From NCBI GenBank assembly GCA_034409055.1, contig DAOUMU010000123.1:1-15220 (forward strand): a DNA stretch of 15,220 bases. Reading direction: 5' to 3'. Origin of the DNA: DAOUMU01 sp034409055. Lineage in GTDB: Bacteria; Chloroflexota; Anaerolineae; 4572-78; J111. Shown here piece by piece: positions 8,274-15,192 of this stretch. The notes beneath the pieces were generated by a model. That model saw only the letters and a list, made by a program, of their open reading frames with translations, did no database searches and was not told the DNA's origin. The translations under genes and the position numbers were made by a program. Each line of letters opens with the position of its first letter. The stretch's first letter is position 1.

Positions 8274-8793
8274 TTGCAAGCAATTATGCCGATATATCGT
8301 GTAATTCAAGAGCTTCTCGGAAATGGCAAGTGGAAATTTCAGTATGCGTTTGATATACATAAACGAGGTGTAGTACATCGTGATATCAAACCTAGTAATA
8401 TCATAGCTGATGAAAAACTAACCCCAGTGTTAATTGGCTTTGACATTGCTAGTGCTAGTGATCAAGAAACCATTAGCCTGCTCAAAAATGGAAAATGTGG
8501 TTACCTCGGTACTGCAGGATATAGTGCACCAGAGCAACTTACTGCTAAAGAGGCAGCCGGACCACCAGTCGATTTGTTTGCCCTAGGTGGTGCTCTATGA
8601 ATTACTAACTCATCAGCGTCCTTATAGATTGGGCAATAATCCATCACTTTATGAAGGAGGTCATTTCCCAAAACCAGAGCAGTTCGACATACCAGAGCCA
8701 TTATATGAGATATTATGTTCATTGCTTCAGCAGCAACCTGATCAGCGGCTAACTGCTCAGGAATTGCGTAACAAACTGAAATCTTTGATTTAG
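8274..8793 (+). pseudogene. Decayed Ser/Thr kinase, paralogue of the upstream kinase domain
   Basis: Two consecutive frames (8274-8600 and 8587-8793) together encode a kinase C-lobe. The fragment starts like a kinase beta-1 strand (IYRVIQELLGNGKW), then jumps straight to the catalytic loop (VVHRDIKPSN), so most of the N-lobe including the ATP-binding lysine is missing. The DFG aspartate is glycine (GFD; codon GGC 8436-8438 against GAC in the paralogue). The frame breaks near 8590. Matching positions in the upstream kinase are offset by 842 bases from HRD through APE, and by 840 bases after the break, which places a net 2-base deletion there. Over the last 100 aligned bases (7801-7900 against 8641-8740) I count about 17 differences. 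It is a dead duplicate in the gap between the two gene blocks. Confidence 0.88.
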
Positions 8794-8798
8794 CCTTC

Positions 8799-8803
8799 AG
8801 GAG
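8799..8803 (+). promoter_or_regulatory. Shine-Dalgarno of the NERD-pseudokinase gene
   Basis: AGGAG lies 6 bases before the ATG at 8810, just after the last stop of the decayed kinase. It supports 8810 as the start. Confidence 0.8.
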
Positions 8804-8809
8804 CAAACA

Positions 8810-10273
8810 ATGGCGAATAGAAACAAAAACAAATTAGATGAACACGTCATCTTTTGTGCTAGGGACGATCCCAATATTGTCCAGAGTGGACGCCAAGCGG
8901 AACTTGATGTAGTCCAATTTCTGGTGGACAATCTCAAAACCCATCAAGTTGGGAATTATCGCATCTTGGTAAATTACAATATGCCGTTTAGAGGAGGTGG
9001 TGGTGCCGGTATCTTGGAGATTGATTTATTAATTATTAACAAGTTAGGTATTTTTTTACTTGAGGTTAAAGATTGGCGTGGAGTTATAGAAGCACGAAAT
9101 GATGCATGGTTTATAGAGGGGTTACATCAACGGGTAGATGCTTTAGAGTCGATTACACGTAAAGCTAGGATCTTTTACGGAAGTATTTTTGGCTCACAAG
9201 GAAAACCGCCTAACTTTGGCCCGGTCAATGTAATAGGATTAGTGGTTCTTGCTCGTGGAGTTGACCGTTTTATAAATCAAAGTAACAGAAACGTTAGAGC
9301 GGTAGTAGGCAAAGATTCTAATTTACTCCAAGTGCTCAAATCAAAGCAACTTTGGTTTCGGGAAGCGGAGTTCCTTACAGATCCTGCCATTAAACATGTT
9401 ACGGAAGTAGTACTTGGTCAGTACCAGCCTAAAACGCGTGAAGTGATTGGAAATTATCGTATTTTGGGCGAACTCTCACCCGGAGATTTATTTGATGCCT
9501 ATGAAGCTCAACATATTCGAATTGAACATCGGCGAGTTCGTCTGAAAGTTTATAAGCTGCCAAATTTATCGTATCAAGTTGAAGAGAATATTCGCCTCTT
9601 CGAACGGAGCATGGTGGCAGGGTCAATTCTAGGCTTTCATAAAAATATTCTCGGAACTTATGAGTTTTTTGAAGATCCGAGTCGTAGCGATACATTTTAC
9701 GAGGTAACTGAACTGGTACACGGAGATCGACTTGACGAAATTATGGCACGGCGCAAAAGGCCGTTTTCTTTGGAACGTCAATTAAATTATTTGGAACAAT
9801 TGTGTGAGGCTTTAATCTATGCCCATAACCACGCAGATCCTAGTGGTAAAAAATCTCCTGTTTATCATCGCAATTTGAGACCAGAGACGATATTTATCAC
9901 CCATAATGGCGTGGTTAAGTTAGCAGATTTTGACTTTGCCAAGTTGTCAGGGGAACCCACAATTAACGTTGCGGGGAGTGTTTTTCCTGAAACACCCTTT
10001 ATGGCACCAGAGTTGGTTTTTAATGCTTCTTCAGCGTCGCCTGCTAGCGATATTTATTCTTTAGGAGTACTATGGTATTTTCTAGCGCGTTTACCAGAGC
10101 AGAATCCCAAATTTGCTTATGAAAAGATCGATGAGCAAGTAGATACATTAAGGAAATTGCCCGAAGCAGCCCGCACACTGATGAAAAAGATGTTAAAGAG
10201 AGCCCCCAACAGTCGGCCACAAAGAGTGGAGGAGGTTTTAACAGAATTGAAAAAGCTGAGAAAAAATAAATAG
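8810..10273 (+). CDS. NERD nuclease-domain protein fused to a pseudokinase
   Basis: A 487-residue protein. Residues about 25-140 form a NERD (nuclease-related) domain of the PD-(D/E)XK fold: GRQAE with Glu31, then Glu70-Ile-Asp72, and Glu85-Val-Lys87 in LLEVKDWRG. The full acidic/lysine set is present, so it could cut nucleic acid. A linker follows, then a kinase fold from about residue 213 to the end. The VAIK-type lysine is present (Lys246 in RLKVYK), but the catalytic loop reads HRNLRPET (353-360): the catalytic Asp is Asn355, the Lys is Arg and the metal-binding Asn is Thr. DFG is DFD (373-375); APE is kept (399-401). The kinase part is therefore probably inactive and serves for binding or control. 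NERD-kinase fusions are known from the description of the NERD family. The gene is followed by a small hairpin and the leader of the NYN genes. Confidence 0.92.
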   Translation: MANRNKNKLDEHVIFCARDDPNIVQSGRQAELDVVQFLVDNLKTHQVGNYRILVNYNMPFRGGGGAGILEIDLLIINKLGIFLLEVKDWRGVIEARNDAWFIEGLHQRVDALESITRKARIFYGSIFGSQGKPPNFGPVNVIGLVVLARGVDRFINQSNRNVRAVVGKDSNLLQVLKSKQLWFREAEFLTDPAIKHVTEVVLGQYQPKTREVIGNYRILGELSPGDLFDAYEAQHIRIEHRRVRLKVYKLPNLSYQVEENIRLFERSMVAGSILGFHKNILGTYEFFEDPSRSDTFYEVTELVHGDRLDEIMARRKRPFSLERQLNYLEQLCEALIYAHNHADPSGKKSPVYHRNLRPETIFITHNGVVKLADFDFAKLSGEPTINVAGSVFPETPFMAPELVFNASSASPASDIYSLGVLWYFLARLPEQNPKFAYEKIDEQVDTLRKLPEAARTLMKKMLKRAPNSRPQRVEEVLTELKKLRKNK

Positions 10274-10297
10274 CAAGCTACAAATGTGGCTCGCTAT
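10270..10297 (+). terminator. Hairpin at the end of the NERD-pseudokinase gene
   Basis: ATAGCAAGC (10270-10278) pairs with GCTCGCTAT (10289-10297) with one mismatch around a 10-base loop, and overlaps the stop codon. No T-run follows, so it may be a weak or regulatory hairpin rather than a true terminator. Confidence 0.35.
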
Positions 10298-10311
10298 TCT
10301 GTAAACTTAAT

Positions 10312-10510
10312 TAAGGAGAGATAAAATATTATGCTACACAGAGTTCCTAGAGGTTTCCATTCAGCAAATCCCTTACTCAGCCGCCATTCTCTCCTTACCC
10401 ACTTAATATTATACAACAAATGCCAAGCAGAGTCAATCCCCAAACAGAAATTTATCAGCAAAACCAATTGTCTCGATATTCAAGCCCCAACGGCCTTATC
10501 TTAGGAGAGA
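10312..10510 (+). promoter_or_regulatory. Leader with competing anti-Shine-Dalgarno pairing upstream of the NYN genes
   Basis: TAAGGAGAGA (10312-10321) and TCTCTCCTTA (10388-10397) are perfect 10-bp complements. The same TCTCTCCT (10388-10395) is also complementary over 8 bases to AGGAGAGA (10503-10510), which holds the Shine-Dalgarno of the NYN gene (ATG at 10515). The central segment could therefore pair with the first or the second Shine-Dalgarno, but not both. That layout is suited to a translational switch or attenuator. Seen: the complementarity. Inferred: that it folds and regulates. Confidence 0.4.
10331..10504 (+). CDS. Possible 57-residue leader peptide
   Basis: An ATG frame of 57 codons preceded by AAGGAGAG (10313-10320), about 10 bases before the ATG. 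It starts MLHRVPRGFHSANPLLSRHS and ends in TAG (10502-10504), a stop that overlaps the Shine-Dalgarno of the next gene. No family is recognised and the composition is not clearly protein-like. Its value may be as a translated leader: ribosomes on it would melt the pairing described for 10312-10510. It could equally be a chance frame. Confidence 0.3.
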   Translation: MLHRVPRGFHSANPLLSRHSLLTHLILYNKCQAESIPKQKFISKTNCLDIQAPTALS

Positions 10511-10514
10511 CGCT

Positions 10515-12032
10515 ATGGAGCAGCAACTCAAAAAAAGTGTGATGTATGTAGATTATGAAGGTTTAATGACCGGCCTTTCACACTATCACCACCTGGACAC
10601 AGATGGGGTGTTAGCTAATCTACTGAAGAAAGCCCGTCAAAACTTTGAAGTGCAAGGTGCAATTGTCCTCGGCGATTGGACCCGATTAACAAATCGTAAT
10701 CAACTCGAGAGACAAGGATTTATCTGTAAGACCGTCTATGGTCCAGACACCGTGATCAATCAAGAAATTGAAGCCAGCATTGCTGAACAAATTGTTGTCG
10801 GCAATGCTGCCGAAGTTTACATTTTAGTGAATGGTGTATCTGATTACACCCCTATTCTGCGGCAGTTGCGCCAAGCGGACAAAGAAAGTGTATTATGGAC
10901 CGTTTCACCCCCATCACTAACTGATCAAGCCCTATGTTCAGAGTGGGAATTTATTACCTCTCCAGAGTCCTTTGCGACAAGTGACTGGCCACGTCAAGTT
11001 ATACTCCAAGCGGTTGCTTTGGTAGCAGATCATCTTCTCGTAAGCAACAACGAGTCCCAGTTGCTAATGAACCGCTTGTTAGACCGACTTGGCGAATTGC
11101 CACCTTTTAAGGAGACAGCCGAAACCTGGCTCAATGTCGCAGTCAGAGAACAAATCATCTTATTGCAGCGAGTCGAGGATCCATCTGCCTCGCCTTACAT
11201 TCAACTCAATAGGCAACACCCGTTTGTTCAGAAGGGATTGCAGATTAGAGAGCGTATTCTCTCTGTCCTGAGTGCCATGATTGTTGATCGCGATTGGGTT
11301 GCCTTTAGCGCTCTTGAAAAGGCTATGCAGACATCAAAGCCTTTAGCTGGTGACCAAAGTTTTCGACATGCTTGGCTGGAATTATTAGTAGCTGAAGAAG
11401 TGCTGATAGCAGAAAGCGTCCCGCAACCTGACGGCGTATTTCAGACAACAACCTTAAGGCCTAATCTAAATCATCCCATCATCCGCCTTCATCAACAACA
11501 GAATTTTAACCTTGTCCGCCTTATTGTAACGATTGATAATTTTATTAGGCGCAAAGGTTATAAATGGATGGCCGTTTCCACGTTACTGACCATCTTGACC
11601 CGTGCGACAACGCGAGTGGAGGCTCGAGCTACCTTAAGTTTGGCCGATGAAGAAGCCTTGGTTGAGATTGATACCGTTCCCAGTATCGACGACCCTGAAT
11701 TCTCCGTCGCAACTGTGCGGTTAAATTCAACCCATTCTCTTGTACAGAAATGTTTAACGAAACGCGACGATATTATCTTACTGGCAGACTCGATGTTGAC
11801 CAATCGTCATCTCGGGATGAGTTCAGATGTATTCGTAGAAGAATTGGGATCGTCAGGCATAGCCCAAGAAGAAAATGAAGCGCTTTTCTGGATACAGCTT
11901 TTAGGTGGTGAGCGGATTCTCACTGAAGCCAAATTTGTCCAAGGACCTAGACGTGTTGTGAGGCTGTTACGGCTCCGACTGGAAGATCCAATCGTGAGTC
12001 AGGCTTTAGATACGATGGGCCAAAACTTATAA
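10515..12032 (+). CDS. NYN (PIN-like) domain protein with four winged-helix-like repeats
   Basis: A 505-residue protein with AGGAGAG 5 bases before its ATG. Residues about 5-140 look like a NYN domain, the PIN-like RNase fold: first strand VMYVDYEGL (Asp13), and VYILVNGVSDYTPILRQLRQ in the place of the usual S-G-D-S-D-F strand and loop. Asp110 is kept, but the first Asp of that motif is Val108, so nuclease activity is doubtful. The rest is four repeats, each apparently a winged helix, ending in L-x-x-N/R-x-x-H/D-P/S-x-V/I. The marker residues are His235, His320, His407 and Asp491, spaced 84-87 residues apart. NYN domains are often paired with nucleic-acid-binding helix domains such as LOTUS/OST-HTH. 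It lies 11 bases before its larger relative and probably works with it. Confidence 0.82.
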   Translation: MEQQLKKSVMYVDYEGLMTGLSHYHHLDTDGVLANLLKKARQNFEVQGAIVLGDWTRLTNRNQLERQGFICKTVYGPDTVINQEIEASIAEQIVVGNAAEVYILVNGVSDYTPILRQLRQADKESVLWTVSPPSLTDQALCSEWEFITSPESFATSDWPRQVILQAVALVADHLLVSNNESQLLMNRLLDRLGELPPFKETAETWLNVAVREQIILLQRVEDPSASPYIQLNRQHPFVQKGLQIRERILSVLSAMIVDRDWVAFSALEKAMQTSKPLAGDQSFRHAWLELLVAEEVLIAESVPQPDGVFQTTTLRPNLNHPIIRLHQQQNFNLVRLIVTIDNFIRRKGYKWMAVSTLLTILTRATTRVEARATLSLADEEALVEIDTVPSIDDPEFSVATVRLNSTHSLVQKCLTKRDDIILLADSMLTNRHLGMSSDVFVEELGSSGIAQEENEALFWIQLLGGERILTEAKFVQGPRRVVRLLRLRLEDPIVSQALDTMGQNL

Positions 12033-12038
12033 GAGGTG
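12033..12038 (+). promoter_or_regulatory. Shine-Dalgarno of the HD-NYN gene
   Basis: GAGGTG starts immediately after the upstream stop codon and lies 5 bases before the ATG at 12044. It supports that start and close co-translation. Confidence 0.75.
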
Positions 12039-12043
12039 CAGCA

Positions 12044-15016
12044 ATGAATCCCCAAAAAGTATTAACGATATCAAAAGATGATCTAAAGACCCGACTCGAT
12101 ATGATTATCCAAGAAATACCCCATTTTTGGGAACAAGTGCCCTATACTCACTTCACCAACCATGGCCCCTCGCACTCAGAACGAGTTCATCGTGACAAAT
12201 TGGCCCAATTGGCTCAAGAACTCCCAGAAGACCAACGACTAACGGATGATGAGATTTTTATTGTCTCTGCTGCGGCTTGGTTGTATGAGATTGGCATGCA
12301 GAGCCTTAAACTACGACCAGTCTTGGATTTTGATTATCGACCTGGTCAATCGTTATCCTTCTCTCAACTTCAACAAATTAGAGAAAAGAAACACCTATTG
12401 ACCTATAACTTGATCTTTGATCATATTCGAGGAGATTATCGAGGTCCTTCACTCGGACTACTATCCACAGCAGATGAATACACCGAACTCATTGCTGAAG
12501 TATGTCGTTGGTGTTCTGACGAACCTTTGGAGAGGGTAGAGGAAGAGGTGCCTATTGGTGGTGTACCAGTCCGTGTTCGTTTATTAGTAGCTCTTCTCCG
12601 TCTGGCAGATCAGTTGTATATTGACAGTTCGCGCGTGAATCTGGATCGGCTGCAAGCTGCTGACCCGCCACCAAGGATAATGGCTCGGTGGTGGATATAT
12701 CATTATGCTCAAACACTGCCCATTGAGAAAGGCAAGATCCGTTTCCATTATTTTCTGCCGATTACCCAACAACAATATTTGGGGCACATTCGGGCTTTGA
12801 TTGAACCGAATTTTGAATATGAAAACAATCCTACTATTCGCTATTTAGACGAGTATCACGGCATAACGCTTCTATTGAATCGGGACCCCAGTATTAGATA
12901 TGATAAACAAGCTAGCTTTCGACGTGAGATGAATTTCCACTTGATAACTTATCTACGAGAGAAAGTGGAACCTGTACAAACAGAAAAATCAATACCTGTC
13001 CCGGTAGAACCAGATGAACGCTGTTTATTGGTTTTAGATTATGAAAATTTAATTCTTCAGCTTGGGCAAGAAGGTCATTTCTTTTCACATGATAAAATTG
13101 GTGAATTGCTTGTAACTTTACTAACAGAGGCGAGGATGCGACACGAAGTTTCTACTGTTGATGGGTTAGCAGTAGGGCATTGGCATAGACCAGACTTGGC
13201 AGAGACTGCCGAAATGTTGAAACAACGGGTTTATGATCCCCTACCAATTGATGATTATGAAACATCTTCTGAGAAGCTTACCCGTGAATTGACTCAACGT
13301 CTACAAAGTATTGATGCACCCAAACAAATTGTATTAGTCGCTCCACCTCCAGATTTAGCTCCTACAGTTAAACAACTGACGGAGAGAAGAAAATCGGTCA
13401 ACGCCTGGATTAGTAATACACCTGAGGCGGGGATATTCTCCGCAGTAGCACAACAGTTTAAATTACTGTCGCAACTAATAGGATTACCACCTGCTAACCC
13501 TATTAGTCGAGATGAACTAGAACTCAGTCAAGCAGCTTGCATCCTGATCGTGGATGATAATCTAGCCAGTACCGGCGCAGAAGGGATTTCTATTGAGGAG
13601 GTTTCTGGCCTGCTAGAGCATTTAGAGCTAATCAACGGCAGGGGTGACTGGTGGCGGCTTTGGCTCATTAACCAACAGATACTCATCCCCTCTAAAGTCG
13701 ATGGTCAATATCTGCTGAATTTGAATTCAGAGCATCCCAGTGTTGTTGATGTTCAGCAGAAGCGCAGGTTCGTCATAGAAGCGATGCAATCTCTGGATCA
13801 GGATGATCGCGGTGTGCCGGAAGATACCTTGGTTAAGGAGTTAAACACTGTATCTCATCTTCGGAAAGATACAACAAGTTTCCTGGAGTTATTAAAGGAA
13901 ACTGATACCTTGCATCGTTCGTATTCACCCCAGGATCAATCGCCGTTGTGGCTTCTGAACCGTTCTAACTGGGCAGTAGTGGCCTTAAACGCAGACCATT
14001 ATTTGTCCTTGCTAGTGCTGGCGATTGATCACTTCCTGGTACGCGAAGGATTTCCCTTTATCCATAAACATAATCTAGTCGGCAAACAACTGGCACCCTA
14101 TGTTGGTGAGAGTCTAGCCGAGGTTGTGTACCAATTGGCAGTTAAAAAAGAGTGGGTCGAGCGTGAAACATCCGCTCAAAGACATCGCTTCCGTGATGAA
14201 CCCCTGGTGAATGTCAAGTTGGTCGATAGTCATCCGCAGGTTAGGAAAGTGTTGCTCAACCGAGATATTATGCTAGATATATTGAGCAGGCGAGCTAATG
14301 AAAATGGGCTGGAGCGGGAGGCCTTATGGCGTGAGTTGGAAAAGATCCCCCGCTTTACCTTGAAGCAAGATAAAGTTAATCAGTGGCTTGAGCATCTTGG
14401 ACGTGAAGCCATTGTCACCATCCAAGTTGACGGTCAACATATTGGGCGCGACCGCATCAAATTGAATGTTGAGTCAACCTTAACCCGTCACTTACGTGGC
14501 CGATTGAATGTGCATGGTTTGGTTAAAACACTTCGGGTTATGGGCGCCGCACAGCCTCAGGGAAAACAACCATCCGGCAGAGTGGTTGGAAACTTAACCC
14601 GACATGTTACCCGGGGTGATAAAAAATTAGCTGGCTGGACCCTAGACTATGGCAAACATATTAAATTAGTCGGTGTTGAAAAACAGCAATCAGAAAACAA
14701 TACGACTGATTTTGTTTATTTGAAATATCATAGTTTTGTCCGCCAGCTTGATCAACGTGAACAACTTATCTGCCAGGCCATCGCTGAATTAGTGCCAAAA
14801 TTAAGCAGACGGAGTAGTGGGGGTTGGGTGCCGCGCTATGTAATTATCCGAGAGATGGAAAAAGATAGTGAAACATTTGGCTATACGCGAGAAGAAAATA
14901 ACTATTGGCTCGACCAGGCGATTTACCGTTTGAAACTATTGGGGAATAAGACCGAACGCAAAAAACAGGGACGGCCAGAAGAGTTTATACGGGCATTACG
15001 ACAGAATCACGAGTGA
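12044..15016 (+). CDS. HD-like, NYN-like and tandem winged-helix protein
   Basis: A 990-residue protein. Residues about 10-290 resemble an HD-superfamily domain: FTNHGPSHSERV with His40 and His44, then a helix AAWLYEIGM where the HD dyad expected in A-x-x-H-D-I-G is Tyr81-Glu82. VALLRLADQLYID follows, with Asp189 and with Tyr192 where many relatives have Asp. The metal site therefore looks lost or altered. Residues about 328-455 resemble a NYN domain (LLVLDYENL with Asp332; VLVAPPPDLAP with only Asp437 left of the usual acidic loop). Residues about 480-830 contain four repeats like those of the preceding protein, with marker positions His564, Asn642, His730 and Ser811. A further basic helical tail (about 870-990) may be another winged helix. 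No membrane segment is visible. It is probably a nucleic-acid-binding partner of the preceding NYN protein (inference). HD-plus-NYN on one chain is an arrangement I do not recognise as a named family. Confidence 0.8.
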   Translation: MNPQKVLTISKDDLKTRLDMIIQEIPHFWEQVPYTHFTNHGPSHSERVHRDKLAQLAQELPEDQRLTDDEIFIVSAAAWLYEIGMQSLKLRPVLDFDYRPGQSLSFSQLQQIREKKHLLTYNLIFDHIRGDYRGPSLGLLSTADEYTELIAEVCRWCSDEPLERVEEEVPIGGVPVRVRLLVALLRLADQLYIDSSRVNLDRLQAADPPPRIMARWWIYHYAQTLPIEKGKIRFHYFLPITQQQYLGHIRALIEPNFEYENNPTIRYLDEYHGITLLLNRDPSIRYDKQASFRREMNFHLITYLREKVEPVQTEKSIPVPVEPDERCLLVLDYENLILQLGQEGHFFSHDKIGELLVTLLTEARMRHEVSTVDGLAVGHWHRPDLAETAEMLKQRVYDPLPIDDYETSSEKLTRELTQRLQSIDAPKQIVLVAPPPDLAPTVKQLTERRKSVNAWISNTPEAGIFSAVAQQFKLLSQLIGLPPANPISRDELELSQAACILIVDDNLASTGAEGISIEEVSGLLEHLELINGRGDWWRLWLINQQILIPSKVDGQYLLNLNSEHPSVVDVQQKRRFVIEAMQSLDQDDRGVPEDTLVKELNTVSHLRKDTTSFLELLKETDTLHRSYSPQDQSPLWLLNRSNWAVVALNADHYLSLLVLAIDHFLVREGFPFIHKHNLVGKQLAPYVGESLAEVVYQLAVKKEWVERETSAQRHRFRDEPLVNVKLVDSHPQVRKVLLNRDIMLDILSRRANENGLEREALWRELEKIPRFTLKQDKVNQWLEHLGREAIVTIQVDGQHIGRDRIKLNVESTLTRHLRGRLNVHGLVKTLRVMGAAQPQGKQPSGRVVGNLTRHVTRGDKKLAGWTLDYGKHIKLVGVEKQQSENNTTDFVYLKYHSFVRQLDQREQLICQAIAELVPKLSRRSSGGWVPRYVIIREMEKDSETFGYTREENNYWLDQAIYRLKLLGNKTERKKQGRPEEFIRALRQNHE

Positions 15017-15019
15017 ATG

Positions 15020-15046
15020 ATGCCACTGAAGTGAATTGCATTTTTT
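15020..15046 (+). terminator. Weak terminator-like hairpin after the HD-NYN gene
   Basis: ATGC-CAC-TGAA-GTG with a four-base bulge before GCAT, followed by a run of T (15041-15046), 4 bases after the stop codon. The stem is short and imperfect, so efficiency is doubtful. Confidence 0.35.
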
Positions 15047-15132
15047 GTGATGCCCCAAAATAATGAAATCTCACAAGTATGATTTCGCAAACTACAGAGT
15101 GTTGCATAAGTCATCTGACTAATTGAGCGTAC

Positions 15133-15160
15133 TTTAACAATTCAGCATTTGAGGTAAAAT
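15133..15160 (+). promoter_or_regulatory. Possible promoter of the truncated gene
   Basis: TTTAAC (15133-15138) and TAAAAT (15155-15160) are 16 bases apart, a plausible though weak sigma-70 promoter. Transcription would start at about 15167, inside the 5' arm of the following hairpin. Confidence 0.35.
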
Positions 15161-15192
15161 GGGGACATCTTTAAGAGAAGGGAGATGTTCCC
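15161..15192 (+). promoter_or_regulatory. 10-bp hairpin enclosing the Shine-Dalgarno, abutting the ATG
   Basis: GGGGACATCT (15161-15170) pairs with AGATGTTCCC (15183-15192) with one G-U pair and a 12-base loop. The Shine-Dalgarno AAGGGAG (15178-15184) lies in the loop and the 3' arm, and the ATG follows at once. Such hairpins in IS10 and IS50 block translation on read-through transcripts but not on transcripts from the element's own promoter. Confidence 0.6.
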
